Assembly (NCBI RefSeq): GCF_024343735.1
Contig: NZ_RJUE01000004.1
Coordinates: 1-64,000, forward strand
Reading direction: 5' to 3'
Length of the DNA: 64,000 bases
Source: Lacihabitans sp. CCS-44
GTDB lineage: Bacteria > Bacteroidota > Bacteroidia > Cytophagales > Spirosomataceae
Positions within the stretch are counted from its first letter, which is position 1. Each line of letters begins with the position of its first letter. The position numbers and the translations under genes were made by a program. The notes under the pieces were generated by a model that was not told where the DNA came from, made no database searches, and saw only the letters and a list, made by a program, of their open reading frames with translations. Positions 26,092-34,340 of the stretch are shown in pieces.

Positions 26092-27144
26092 TTAGTTTTT
26101 TTCTAATAAGATTATTTTCGGCTCAAATACACTCCCAACTAAAAGACTTTGTTGGCCATTTTTTGAATAAAAAGGAGCCCCTACGCTAGAGCCAGAAATT
26201 TGCTGGCCGTCATTGAGATAAAGCGTTTTTTGTATTTTAAAATTATCTTTCATTATTTCTATTACTGCTGATGGCGATTTTTTTAAAGCATCTTTTTTAT
26301 GAGCCATAAAAGCAAAAAGCTTTGGATGGCACCCAACTATTAAATTTCCATTTTTGTTTATTTCGATATTGTCAGGTGCATAGGTTGTTGAAATATAATC
26401 TACCGATTTAAGCAAATTGGTTTGTGTTTGAGGTTCAAAAACATGAATAGCTTTTTCTAAAGTAGAAGCCACGTAAATTTTACTACCATCATCCGAAAGT
26501 GCTATGCCGTTAGGATAAGTAATTTTTTCGCTGACAATCTTCGAAATTTTTCCATCATAAAAAACGACATTACCCGTTGGGATTCTTAAAAAATCAGAGA
26601 ACAATACTTTCCATTTGGAGCGGTTACTGTGGTCGTTAGTCACAAAAAACTGGTTTTCAGCCACAGCCAAAATGTCGTTTGGAGACACGAAGTCTGTGCT
26701 TGAATACTTGCTCAAATAGCTTAGACTATCTCCCAAAATCTGGAATTTTAGAATATCGTTTTTGTTGTCTTTGTGAGAAATAACAAATAAGAATTTCTTG
26801 TCTTGAATACTTAATAGTGAAATTCCGTGCGGACGAAATTCTCTGATCTTGAAACGATCCGTCAGATTGATTAATGTTTTGGTAGAATCATTCAAGTTCA
26901 GAGCAAATATGGCACCCGTGCTTTTGGGATTTCTGCGATCATGAGCACTCAAATAAGCCACATTGTTTTGTTGGTCAATCGTAATGTCTTCTACACCTGG
27001 CATGCTTGGAAGGGTACTTAGTCGGTAATCACTTATATCCGAAATGCTATTAAAAACACCTGCTTTGATGGTAGTTTGAATAATAAAGTATACTATACCT
27101 CCAACAATGATAAGTGAGAGGAGAAATTTCTGTGAACGTTTCAT
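26092..27144 (-). CDS. Arylesterase/paraoxonase-like beta-propeller protein
   Basis: A 350-residue protein with one N-terminal membrane anchor (about 6-25) and a six-bladed propeller of the arylesterase/SMP-30 type. Key segments are GVEDITIDQQNNVAYLSAHDRR, FRPHGISLL, SPNDILAVAENQFFVTNDHSNRS and YPNGIALSDDGSKIYVAS, where the Asn, Asp and His residues bind calcium and the substrate in relatives. Such enzymes cleave lactones and aryl esters in the periplasm. It lies 4 bases after the dicarboxylate symporter gene and is probably co-transcribed. The substrate is unknown. Confidence 0.8.
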   Translation of the reverse strand: MKRSQKFLLSLIIVGGIVYFIIQTTIKAGVFNSISDISDYRLSTLPSMPGVEDITIDQQNNVAYLSAHDRRNPKSTGAIFALNLNDSTKTLINLTDRFKIREFRPHGISLLSIQDKKFLFVISHKDNKNDILKFQILGDSLSYLSKYSSTDFVSPNDILAVAENQFFVTNDHSNRSKWKVLFSDFLRIPTGNVVFYDGKISKIVSEKITYPNGIALSDDGSKIYVASTLEKAIHVFEPQTQTNLLKSVDYISTTYAPDNIEINKNGNLIVGCHPKLFAFMAHKKDALKKSPSAVIEIMKDNFKIQKTLYLNDGQQISGSSVGAPFYSKNGQQSLLVGSVFEPKIILLEKN

Positions 27145-27148
27145 GTTA

Positions 27149-28390
27149 TTAGCTAAAATTATCTTTTAATATATCTTCAGTATCTTCTAAGTGATTGAGT
27201 GCGTAATGAAGTTTGTTCATATCTAGTTCATTCTCATTTCTAGAAATCCATATAGTGGCCACACCATTGCCTATAAAATTTGTAATTGCTCTTGCTTCTG
27301 ACATAAATCTGTCAACTCCTAGTAACAAAGCTAAGCCTTCGATTGGTATAACTTCCACAGCCGAAAGCGTGGATGCCAATACGACAAATCCGCTGCCTGT
27401 AACACCAGCAGCTCCTTTGGAAGTGATCATTAAAATGCCTATGATGGTTAAAATTTGCTCAAATGTAAGATGAACGCCAAATACCTGGGCGAGAAATATT
27501 GTAGCCATGGACAAATAAATGGTGGTGCCGTCCAAATTAAACGAGTAACCTGCAGGCACGACCAAACCTACAACTGATTTTGAGCAACCCATTCTTTCGA
27601 GTTTTTCCATTAAAGATGGCAACGCCGCCTCAGACGATGAAGTGCCTAAAACGATAAGCAGTTCTTCTCGGATATATTTCAAGAATTTCCAGATGCTTAT
27701 TTTATAGTATTTCAGGATGAAATAAAGAATTACGAACACAAATATGGCCATGGTGGCATATACCGACAGCATGAGTTTACCCAATGGAAATAAGGTCCTT
27801 ATGCCGTATTTACCTATTGTGAAGGCCATACCACCAAACGCACCTAATGGTGCAAAAAACATAACCCAATGTAGTGCTTTGAATACATATTTGGAAATCT
27901 TGTTCAAAAATGTTGTAATGACAACTTTTTGCTTCAGTTTGCTCAAAACTACCCCAAATACAATAGAGAAAATCAAAACTTGAATGGTCAGATTATCTTT
28001 TAGGAATTTTAACCAACTGAATTCCGCTGACTTTTTGGTGTACTCAGATAAATCGGCACCATCCAAATTTCCTGTTGTTACTCCCGCTCCTGGCTGTATG
28101 ATGTTGGCTACAAGGATACCGACCAACAATGCGAAGGTAGTTACAATTTCAAAATATATAAGTGCTTTTAAACCAACCTTTCCAACTTTTTTGAGGTCTC
28201 CCATTCCACTTATCCCCAAGGATATAGTCAGGAAAATGATTGGATTGATAAAGAGTTTTACAATATCGATAAATCTTGTGCCGAGCCATTTGAATTCTAC
28301 GGCTTTGTCAGGTGCAAAATGCCCTAACAATGCCCCTGCAGTAATGGCAGTCAACACCCAGAAAGTTAGGTTGGTAAAGATTTTTTTCAT
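27149..28390 (-). CDS. Dicarboxylate/amino acid:cation symporter
   Basis: A 413-residue member of the DAACS family (GltP/DctA type), which imports glutamate, aspartate or C4-dicarboxylates with protons or sodium. The family core is present: SSSEAALPSLMEKLERMGCSKSVVGLVVPAGYSFNLDGTTIY, with the serine-rich hairpin 1 and the NLDGTT substrate and cation site, then hairpin 2 (GAAGVTGSGFVVLA). Around eight membrane helices can be seen. It precedes the arylesterase-like gene by 4 bases. The exact substrate cannot be told. Confidence 0.93.
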   Translation of the reverse strand: MKKIFTNLTFWVLTAITAGALLGHFAPDKAVEFKWLGTRFIDIVKLFINPIIFLTISLGISGMGDLKKVGKVGLKALIYFEIVTTFALLVGILVANIIQPGAGVTTGNLDGADLSEYTKKSAEFSWLKFLKDNLTIQVLIFSIVFGVVLSKLKQKVVITTFLNKISKYVFKALHWVMFFAPLGAFGGMAFTIGKYGIRTLFPLGKLMLSVYATMAIFVFVILYFILKYYKISIWKFLKYIREELLIVLGTSSSEAALPSLMEKLERMGCSKSVVGLVVPAGYSFNLDGTTIYLSMATIFLAQVFGVHLTFEQILTIIGILMITSKGAAGVTGSGFVVLASTLSAVEVIPIEGLALLLGVDRFMSEARAITNFIGNGVATIWISRNENELDMNKLHYALNHLEDTEDILKDNFS

Positions 28391-28540
28391 TTTAGTGTCA
28401 TATTTTTAGAAAAAGCGAAAGATGTTTTTGCACGAATTTTCGAATTATAAGCAATTAAATTTAAAACTTTAAATCCAATTCGTTTAGCTAAAGTTCTATT
28501 AAAACTTTTTGGATTTTGTTTGACTTTAGTTTTCCGTTAT

Positions 28541-29515
28541 TTATACAAACTTCAAGTTTTTCATAAATTCTGCGTCGGTTTTTATATCCAAAAGCGGCGT
28601 TGATTTGTCAAATCTTTCTTGTTCAACAATGTAATATTCTACCCCGTTTTCCTTGGCAGTTTTTAAAACTTTACTGAAATCTATTCTTCCATTTCCCAAA
28701 GTAGTGGATGCTCCTAATGGCCAGAAAGGATCTTCTTTTTTCTCGGTAGCTTCTATTTCTTTCAGCCTTTCTTCTTTGTAAAGATCTTTTATATGTACTA
28801 ATTTGAATCTGTTGGCATAATCTTTTAGCCATTTTTCAGGCTCTTGGCCAGCTTTTACTACCCAATACAAATCCAGTTCAAAACTTACCAAATCAGCATC
28901 GGTGCCTTTCAGCATGATTTCTTCTGGTAAAGTTCCATCGGAGGTTGGTAAAAACTCTATGTGGTGGTTGTGGTAGCCCATTTTTATACCAGCGGCTTTG
29001 GCTATTTCTCCTTGTCTGTTCAATCCCCCAGTTATTTTTTTCCATTCGTCTGCGGTTTTAATTTCTCCAGGGAAAGGGTTCAAAATGTAAGTAACCCCAA
29101 CAGAAGCACAATCATCCACTAATTTTTTGAATTCTTCTTCTGTCTCTTTTTTGGTCGTAAAGTCTGGATTTATGTGGCTGCTGACCAATTGCATTCCTAA
29201 GTCGCTCACATAAGTTTTGAATTCTACAGGTTTCATGCCCCAAAAAACTCCTTTATCTCCTGTAAAACTTTCTATCTGCGTGTATCCACAGTCAGCAATG
29301 GCTTTAAGCGTAGCTTTTGGGTCTTTGGCCATGTCTTCTTTTACTGTCCAAAGTTGCAGGCCATATTTTTCTATTGCAGGTACGCTTACAGTTGTTTCTG
29401 AAGCGGTTGTTTGGTCTGATTTTGACTTACAGCCTCCCAAATTTTGAAGTAAAATTGGAGCAGAAACTGCCGCAATTCCATAGTTTTTTAAGAAATCTCT
29501 TCTTGAATGTTTCAT
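28541..29515 (-). CDS. Tat-exported sugar phosphate isomerase/epimerase-like lipoprotein
   Basis: A 324-residue xylose-isomerase-like TIM barrel. The N-terminus has a twin-arginine motif (SRRDFLK at 4-10) and a lipobox LGGC with Cys29, so it is exported folded and lipid-anchored. Metal- and substrate-binding segments are visible: QIESFTG, SSHINPDF, GYHNHHIEF, FELDLYWV and KLVHIKDLY, followed by GNGRIDF and YYIVEQE. Export of this fold is common in Bacteroidota and points to non-phosphorylated or oxidised sugars in the periplasm, not sugar phosphates. It stands alone. It could work with the GMC oxidoreductase at 725-2431, which is inference. Confidence 0.88.
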   Translation of the reverse strand: MKHSRRDFLKNYGIAAVSAPILLQNLGGCKSKSDQTTASETTVSVPAIEKYGLQLWTVKEDMAKDPKATLKAIADCGYTQIESFTGDKGVFWGMKPVEFKTYVSDLGMQLVSSHINPDFTTKKETEEEFKKLVDDCASVGVTYILNPFPGEIKTADEWKKITGGLNRQGEIAKAAGIKMGYHNHHIEFLPTSDGTLPEEIMLKGTDADLVSFELDLYWVVKAGQEPEKWLKDYANRFKLVHIKDLYKEERLKEIEATEKKEDPFWPLGASTTLGNGRIDFSKVLKTAKENGVEYYIVEQERFDKSTPLLDIKTDAEFMKNLKFV

Positions 29516-29735
29516 TGTCAGGGTTTAATCGTAAAATAAAATCTAATTTAAGGCTTTAAGCTAAGATTTTAAAAGCAAATTTTTTAAAACTGCTACTTTC
29601 GGCTAGGTTTAGTCATTGAGGGGCTCACTGTATCCGCAAAATAAGATTTACACGGCCAGTAGAATTATGGCATAAAACTTGAAAAATATTCGGTACACAA
29701 CAAAGATTTTTTTTTATGGGTTAAGGTTTATTGTA

Positions 29736-29770
29736 AACACCGTCGGCACGAGATTGCTACGGTGTTTTTT
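29736..29770 (+). terminator. Plus-strand terminator facing into the YihY gene end
   Basis: AACACCGT (29736-29743) pairs with ACGGTGTT (29759-29766) around a 15-base loop and is followed by TTTT on the plus strand. On the minus strand the tail is TACAATAAACC, with no T run. The right arm includes the last codons of the minus-strand YihY gene. The two flanking genes are both on the minus strand, so this signal faces an unannotated plus-strand transcript from 29516-29735, if one exists. I see no open frame there. Confidence 0.55.
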
Positions 29771-30674
29771 GTTTGGACCTATTCGCAGCACTCAAAAAAC
29801 TAATATTAAGTTCAAATCCTAATATTAGTATGAGAGCTATTAAATAAATCCACACCATTATGGCAATAAGAGTCCCAATAGAACCATAGAGCCTGTTGTA
29901 AGAGTTGAAGTTTTCTAAATAAAATGAAAACAGGTTTGTTGCTAAAATACTCAAAATGGAAGCAAATAAGGCTCCGAAATTAAAGAATTTGAGTTTTTTG
30001 TGCATAGCTGGAGCAAAGTAATATATGCAAGAAATACCAAAAAAGAAAATGATAAAAATGGAAGCATACCCGAGAATATTTATACCCCAAATATTGATAT
30101 TCTGGCCAACAAACTCTTTTCTTGTAATGTAGTTTAGTGTGATTTTGCCAACTATAAGGACAATAATAGCTGTTAATAGAACCACAATCAGTAAACTAGT
30201 TAAAAGAAAAGCTATCCATCTAGCTTTTATATAACTCCGTTTCTCTCGTTGTTTTAAGGCCATGTTAAACGCTCTCATAAGAGATGACATGCCGTTGGTA
30301 GCTGCAAATATGGCAAAAGCAAAACCAAAAGATAGAATATCTAAACGTGGACGACTGATGATTTCTTGAATAGTATTGCTAACACTCTCATACAAGCCCT
30401 CTGGCATCAGGTTTTTCAGGAAATCCATTATCAGAACCTCCAGATTCTGAATAGGAATGTAAGGAATGAGAGTAAACAAAAAAATAGTACCAGGAAATAC
30501 GGCTAGCATGAAACTAAAAGATACTGCCGCAGCTCTTTGATCTAAATCAAAATTTACTATTTTCTTGTAGAGAATGGTAATAAAAATATATAATGATACA
30601 GTTGTATTGAAAATATAAACACTTTTTAGCCTCTCAGATATGAGATTTACGATATTTTCAATTTTTTTATTCAT
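29757..30674 (-). CDS. YihY/BrkB-family membrane protein
   Basis: A 305-residue inner-membrane protein of the YihY (BrkB-like) family. There are six membrane segments, and the family signature DQRAAAVSFSFMLAVFPGTIFLFTLIPYIP is near the N-terminus. MIWVYLIALILILGFELNISF lies near the C-terminus. The family was once called ribonuclease BN in error; its function is unknown, though a role in lipid or envelope transport has been proposed. It is the last gene of the hisS-mltG-thioesterase run, one base after the thioesterase gene. Confidence 0.92.
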   Translation of the reverse strand: MNKKIENIVNLISERLKSVYIFNTTVSLYIFITILYKKIVNFDLDQRAAAVSFSFMLAVFPGTIFLFTLIPYIPIQNLEVLIMDFLKNLMPEGLYESVSNTIQEIISRPRLDILSFGFAFAIFAATNGMSSLMRAFNMALKQREKRSYIKARWIAFLLTSLLIVVLLTAIIVLIVGKITLNYITRKEFVGQNINIWGINILGYASIFIIFFFGISCIYYFAPAMHKKLKFFNFGALFASILSILATNLFSFYLENFNSYNRLYGSIGTLIAIMVWIYLIALILILGFELNISFLSAANRSKQKTP

Positions 30675-30675
30675 T

Positions 30676-31083
30676 TTACTTAAAAAAAGGACTTAGTTTT
30701 TCGATAATTATTTGTGGACAAGTCGTGATTTTTTGAGTATCGGCTTTTATGAAAACCAAAGTGGTCAAGCCTTTATGAATTATTTTGTTATTTTCGTTCA
30801 ATATCTCAGTATCAAAAACAATCCGAACTTTTGGCATTTCTTTGAGGATACATCTGATAGTTAAGTAGTCGTCGTATTTGGCTGGTTCTAAGTATTTTGA
30901 GTTGTTTTCATATACTGGCATCCATATTCCTCCATCTTCTAAATCCTTGTATCTCACGCCCAAATTCCTCAAGGCTTCTACACGCCCAATTTCAAAAAGT
31001 TTTGCATAGTTTCCATAATACATGAAGCCCATTTGGTCAACATCAGCATACCTTACTCTATAATTTGAATCGAAACTATACAT
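30676..31083 (-). CDS. Acyl-CoA thioesterase (4HBT/YbgC type)
   Basis: A 135-residue hot-dog-fold thioesterase. The active-site segment YADVDQMGFMYYGNYAKLFEIGRVEALRNLG has the Asp and the Tyr/Asn arrangement of the YbgC/4HBT family, where YbgC has the HxDxxGxVxxxxY motif. It would hydrolyse acyl-CoA esters in the cytoplasm. It lies 7 bases behind mltG and 1 base before the YihY gene. Confidence 0.9.
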   Translation of the reverse strand: MYSFDSNYRVRYADVDQMGFMYYGNYAKLFEIGRVEALRNLGVRYKDLEDGGIWMPVYENNSKYLEPAKYDDYLTIRCILKEMPKVRIVFDTEILNENNKIIHKGLTTLVFIKADTQKITTCPQIIIEKLSPFFK

Positions 31084-31090
31084 GTTTTCC

Positions 31091-32128
31091 TTATTTTATA
31101 CCTTTGGCATCAAGAGCCGCTTGGTAAATATCGGCATTCTTTAGATGTTCAGTATAGGTTGCCGCAAAATTATGATATCCTGAGAAGTCTTCTTTGGCAC
31201 AGAAATAAGTATAATTGTGTTTTTCATAATCCAAAACCGCATCGAGTGCTACCCGCTCTGGCAGGGCTATAGGACCTGGAGGCAATCCTGTGTTTCTGTA
31301 AGTGTTATAAGGAGAAGAAATACTCAGGTGTTTGGTAAGTATTCTTTTCAGCGAAAAATCACCAACAGCAAATTTCACTGTTGGATCAGCTTGCAAAGGC
31401 ATGTTTGTGGCTATTCTGTTTACATATACTCCAGCTACTCTTGGCATCTCATCAGGTTTATTGGTTTCGCTTTGAACAATTGATGCCATTACGCCCACCT
31501 CTATTGGTGTCATATTGATACCTTGAGCTTGTGAAAGTCGCTTTTCATTCCAAAACTTCTTATACTCTGTGTTCATTCTTTTTAAGAAGTCGTCAACACT
31601 GCTATCCCAATAAATAAAATACGTATCTGGCAAAAACATGCACATGATGGTTTCACTCGTAAATCCATATTTTGAACACACCCTTTCATTTTTTATTTTC
31701 TCCAAAAGCAAATTTGAATCAAAATCTAGTTTTGTGCCAATTTTCTTTATCAAGTCTTCTTTAGTTCTTACATTATTGAAAGTCAGTTTTACCGGATCTT
31801 GATTTCCGCTTCTGATCTTCGAAATGATCTCTTTATTGGCAGCATTTGGCTTTATTTCGTACCTGCCTGATTTTATACTTTCTCTAAGAGCCATTCTTTT
31901 GGTCATGAATCCAAAAGCAACCTCATCATTTATGATTTTGTGTTTGTGTAAAGTGTCCATCAAGCTTTCGTAAGTAGAATTTTTAGGTACGTATAAAACG
32001 AATTTTTCCTTTCCATCCACATTGAGATTCGGACTATAAGCTACTTGCCAAAAATAAAATGCCATGGTGGCGGCCAAACTAGAAACTATTACTAATAGGT
32101 ATGCTAATACTTTTTTGTTCTTAAACAT
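31091..32128 (-). CDS. mltG: Endolytic murein transglycosylase MltG
   Basis: A 345-residue MltG (YceG-like) protein, which cuts nascent glycan strands and ends their extension. A single N-terminal membrane helix (about 8-28) is followed by a LysM-like region (LYVPKNSTYESLMDTLHKHK) and the catalytic domain: VMASIVQSETNKPDEMPRVAGVYVNR with the catalytic Glu near 220, then MPLQADPTVKFA and SPYNTYRNTGLPPGPIALP. Length is normal. Its start overlaps the hisS end by 8 bases, so the two are coupled. Confidence 0.96.
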   Translation of the reverse strand: MFKNKKVLAYLLVIVSSLAATMAFYFWQVAYSPNLNVDGKEKFVLYVPKNSTYESLMDTLHKHKIINDEVAFGFMTKRMALRESIKSGRYEIKPNAANKEIISKIRSGNQDPVKLTFNNVRTKEDLIKKIGTKLDFDSNLLLEKIKNERVCSKYGFTSETIMCMFLPDTYFIYWDSSVDDFLKRMNTEYKKFWNEKRLSQAQGINMTPIEVGVMASIVQSETNKPDEMPRVAGVYVNRIATNMPLQADPTVKFAVGDFSLKRILTKHLSISSPYNTYRNTGLPPGPIALPERVALDAVLDYEKHNYTYFCAKEDFSGYHNFAATYTEHLKNADIYQAALDAKGIK

Positions 32129-33488
32129 CGAGCGATTCTTTTAATTGGTTCAGGGTGAGGGTACTTTGCTCACCAGTTTTCATGTTTTTTATTAAATATA
32201 TTTCTTTTTCTATTTCTTCAGTGCCAAGAATTACAACAAACGGAATCTTCTTTTTGTCGGCGTATTCAAATTGTTTCTTGATTTTGGAGTTTTCAGGATA
32301 GATTTCGGAATTTATTCCTTTTTGTCTCAAAATAGCCACTGTTTCCAAGCTTTTTGATAAAGTTTCATCACCGAAGTTCGTTACCATAACCTTGGTAGAC
32401 GAAAGTTGCAATTGCTCCGGAAATATCCCCAGCTCCTCCATAACGTCATAGATTCTATCCACACCGAGTGATATTCCAACACCAGACAATCCAGGCATGC
32501 CAAAAGTTCCGGTAAGATTATCGTATCTACCACCGCCAGAAATACTTCCAATACTTACATTCAGTGCCTTTACTTCAAAAATTGCCCCAGTGTAATAACT
32601 AAGTCCACGTGCCAATGAAGGGTCAAAAGCTATTTTGGGGTTTTGCAGCTGCATTTTATCTACCAAAATCCAAATTTCTTCTAATTCTTGTACACCCAAA
32701 ATGCCAATTTCTGAATCTTTTAGCCAGTTTTTTAGTGTGGAAAACATTGCAGCTTGCGTAATTGGCAGGGTAAAAAGCGTCTGAAGTTTAGAAATATTTT
32801 CCGCATTGAAGCCTCTCTGAAGCAATTCTTCTTCTACCTTTTCTTTGCCTATTTTATCCAGTTTATCTATCGCTACGCAAAGGTCTACTTCTTTGCCCTT
32901 GGCCCCGATGGTTTCGGTTATGCCACTTAAGATTTTTCGATTATTGATTTTTATTACAAATTCTGAAACTCCCAAATTTTCAAAAATTTCATGCAGCATA
33001 GTTACTATTTCTGCTTCACATATAAGAGACTCGGTTCCTACCACGTCGGCATCACATTGGTAAAATTCTCTGTATCTTCCTTTTTGAGGTCGGTCGGCTC
33101 TCCACACAGGTTGTATCTGAAAACGCTTAAAAGGCATGGCCAATTGGTGGCGATTCATTACAACATATCTCGCAAAAGGCACCGTTAAATCATATTTCAG
33201 GCCTTTTTCTGATACTTTTCTTAAGATTTCTTTAGAACCATTTTCTAAGTCATTGTTAGTGATATCTTTTGCAAAATCTCCTGAATTTAAGATTTTGAAC
33301 AACAATTGGTCTCCTTCTTCCCCATATTTCCCCATCAATACCGACAGGTTTTCTATGGCGGGTGTTTCCAGTGGAAGAAACCCGTATTTTTGATAAACTT
33401 TTTTTATTTGGTCAAAAATGAAGGTTCTTTTAACCATTGTTTCCGGGCCGAAGTCTCTCGTTCCTCTAGCTAAGCTCGGTTTAGACAT
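32121..33488 (-). CDS. hisS: Histidyl-tRNA synthetase
   Basis: A 455-residue class II synthetase that charges tRNA-His. Motif 2 (FQIQPVWRADRPQKGRYREFYQCDAD), the His-specific ARGLSYYTGAIFEV segment and motif 3 (GISLGVDRI) are all present, followed by a C-terminal anticodon-binding domain (VMVTNFGDETLSKSLETVAILRQKG). I place the start at the ATG 33486-33488 (MSKPSLARGTRDF). An open frame extends to a TTG at 33518, but that TTG is part of the promoter element at 33516-33523. The gene leads the hisS-mltG-thioesterase-yihY operon. Confidence 0.97.
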   Translation of the reverse strand: MSKPSLARGTRDFGPETMVKRTFIFDQIKKVYQKYGFLPLETPAIENLSVLMGKYGEEGDQLLFKILNSGDFAKDITNNDLENGSKEILRKVSEKGLKYDLTVPFARYVVMNRHQLAMPFKRFQIQPVWRADRPQKGRYREFYQCDADVVGTESLICEAEIVTMLHEIFENLGVSEFVIKINNRKILSGITETIGAKGKEVDLCVAIDKLDKIGKEKVEEELLQRGFNAENISKLQTLFTLPITQAAMFSTLKNWLKDSEIGILGVQELEEIWILVDKMQLQNPKIAFDPSLARGLSYYTGAIFEVKALNVSIGSISGGGRYDNLTGTFGMPGLSGVGISLGVDRIYDVMEELGIFPEQLQLSSTKVMVTNFGDETLSKSLETVAILRQKGINSEIYPENSKIKKQFEYADKKKIPFVVILGTEEIEKEIYLIKNMKTGEQSTLTLNQLKESLDV

Positions 33489-33515
33489 ATTGTATTTTTG
33501 ACTATTAATTTTTTG

Positions 33516-33523
33516 CAAAAATA
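33516..33523 (-). promoter_or_regulatory. hisS promoter -7 element
   Basis: On the minus strand this reads TATTTTTG, an exact TAnnTTTG match. Transcription would begin near 33509, about 20 bases before the ATG at 33488, which supports that start. A -33 TTG element is not clear. Confidence 0.6.
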
Positions 33524-33644
33524 AAGATTAAGCTCGAAAATTCCTTCTCTATTTAGGAATTATCCTGAAAATGGTATGAAAGGTGATATAAATGTTTTGA
33601 GAATTTATTTTCTTAGAAAGTATTTATTTAAATGATTAATTTCT

Positions 33645-33652
33645 TACCTTTG
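33645..33652 (+). promoter_or_regulatory. Promoter -7 element of the 47-residue basic protein gene
   Basis: TACCTTTG, followed by CACC, is an exact TAnnTTTG match and looks like the strong promoters in front of ribosomal and other highly expressed genes in Bacteroidota. It lies 45 bases before the ATG at 33698. This and the hisS element occupy the divergent gap 33489-33697. Confidence 0.7.
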
Positions 33653-33697
33653 CACCTCGTTTGAAGCAATAAAGAATCATTAAAACATATTTTAGCA

Positions 33698-33841
33698 ATG
33701 GGAGTTACTCAGTTAAAAAGAAAAAGTCGTAAAAATAGAGCTATATCTAATAATAAAGTGGCGGCTGTAAAAAGACTTACACTTAGACCTGACATCAAGA
33801 AAGTTGATATTGAGGATCTAAAAGCAGAAACATCAAAATAA
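33698..33841 (+). CDS. Small basic protein, conserved-looking, unknown function
   Basis: A 47-residue protein starting MGVTQLKRKSRKNRAI and ending in KKVDIEDLKAETSK. The first two thirds are rich in Lys and Arg (QLKRKSRKNRAISNNKVAAVKRLTLRP), and the last third is acidic-helical. It resembles a ribosome-associated or nucleic-acid-binding protein, but I cannot match it to bL32, bL33, bL34 or bS21: there are no Cys pairs and none of their signatures. Coding is supported by the strong TACCTTTG promoter 45 bases upstream, a start at the first ATG and a perfect terminator directly after the stop. It is below the size at which many gene callers report ORFs. Confidence 0.75.
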   Translation: MGVTQLKRKSRKNRAISNNKVAAVKRLTLRPDIKKVDIEDLKAETSK

Positions 33842-33842
33842 G

Positions 33843-33870
33843 AAAAGCCCTCAAGATTGAGGGCTTTTTT
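33843..33870. terminator. Bidirectional terminator between two convergent genes
   Basis: GCCCTCAA (33847-33854) and TTGAGGGC (33857-33864) form a GC-rich stem with AAAA before it and TTTTTT after it. It serves the small basic gene on the plus strand, and its minus-strand form serves the membrane-protein gene, whose stop at 33851-33853 lies inside the stem. Confidence 0.92.
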
Positions 33871-34234
33871 GTATATTTAGTTTTTCGGTTCCTTTGTTTA
33901 CAAATCTCTTCTTCTTCAAATCTTTCTGTTTCTGCTTCCAAATCTTACGGGAGCGTATTTCTGTGGCATACATGATGGAATTGCCGTAAAATACTAATCC
34001 CAAGTAAAATACTGCCAAGCTCAATAAAACCATAAATCCCCAAGTGGCTTTGTCGAATCCGATTTGAAGCCTATTCCAAGAAAACACAAAAAAACTGAGG
34101 CCCAAACCAATAATTAAGAAACTCAAAATGGAGGTAAGTATCCATTTGGTCCTAAGCGACATTTTTTTAATTAACTTCTCCCCAGGAGCTTTCTTTTCTT
34201 TTACAATCATATCTTTAATTTTCTTTTGATTCAT
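33851..34234 (-). CDS. Small two-helix membrane protein of unknown function
   Basis: A 127-residue protein with two membrane segments (about 40-60 and 70-90) between a Lys-rich N-terminus (MNQKKIKDMIVKEKKAPGEKLIKK) and a very basic C-terminal tail (RSRKIWKQKQKDLKKKRF). I prefer the ATG at 34232-34234. A longer frame to 34396 would overlap the divergent SDR gene and adds an unrelated hydrophobic segment. No family recognised. Its stop lies inside a terminator stem shared with the small gene at 33698-33841. Confidence 0.65.
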   Translation of the reverse strand: MNQKKIKDMIVKEKKAPGEKLIKKMSLRTKWILTSILSFLIIGLGLSFFVFSWNRLQIGFDKATWGFMVLLSLAVFYLGLVFYGNSIMYATEIRSRKIWKQKQKDLKKKRFVNKGTEKLNIQKSPQS

Positions 34235-34340
34235 ATTAGTTTTACAAAAATATAGTTTTTTGTTTAAAATTGCCCGAAAAACCAATATTTCGAGAATATA
34301 TATTGCTAAATTGCTACCAATAATATCAACAAAAACTATA

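Noticed and set aside
29560-29735. A tRNA or 6S RNA gene in the plus-strand gap
   Set aside because: I looked for a cloverleaf or long closed stem and could not find one; only a possible unstructured small RNA remains.
33489-33518. Longer hisS N-terminus starting at a TTG
   Set aside because: The TTG lies inside an exact TAnnTTTG element; the ATG at 33488 gives the normal family start.
33698-33841. Ribosomal protein bL32 or bL34
   Set aside because: The small basic protein has no Cys pairs and none of the family signatures, so I leave it unnamed.
34260-34340. Extended N-terminus of the first SDR
   Set aside because: The 27 extra codons overlap the leader of the divergent gene and have no SDR features; the ATG at 34341 starts the family sequence.
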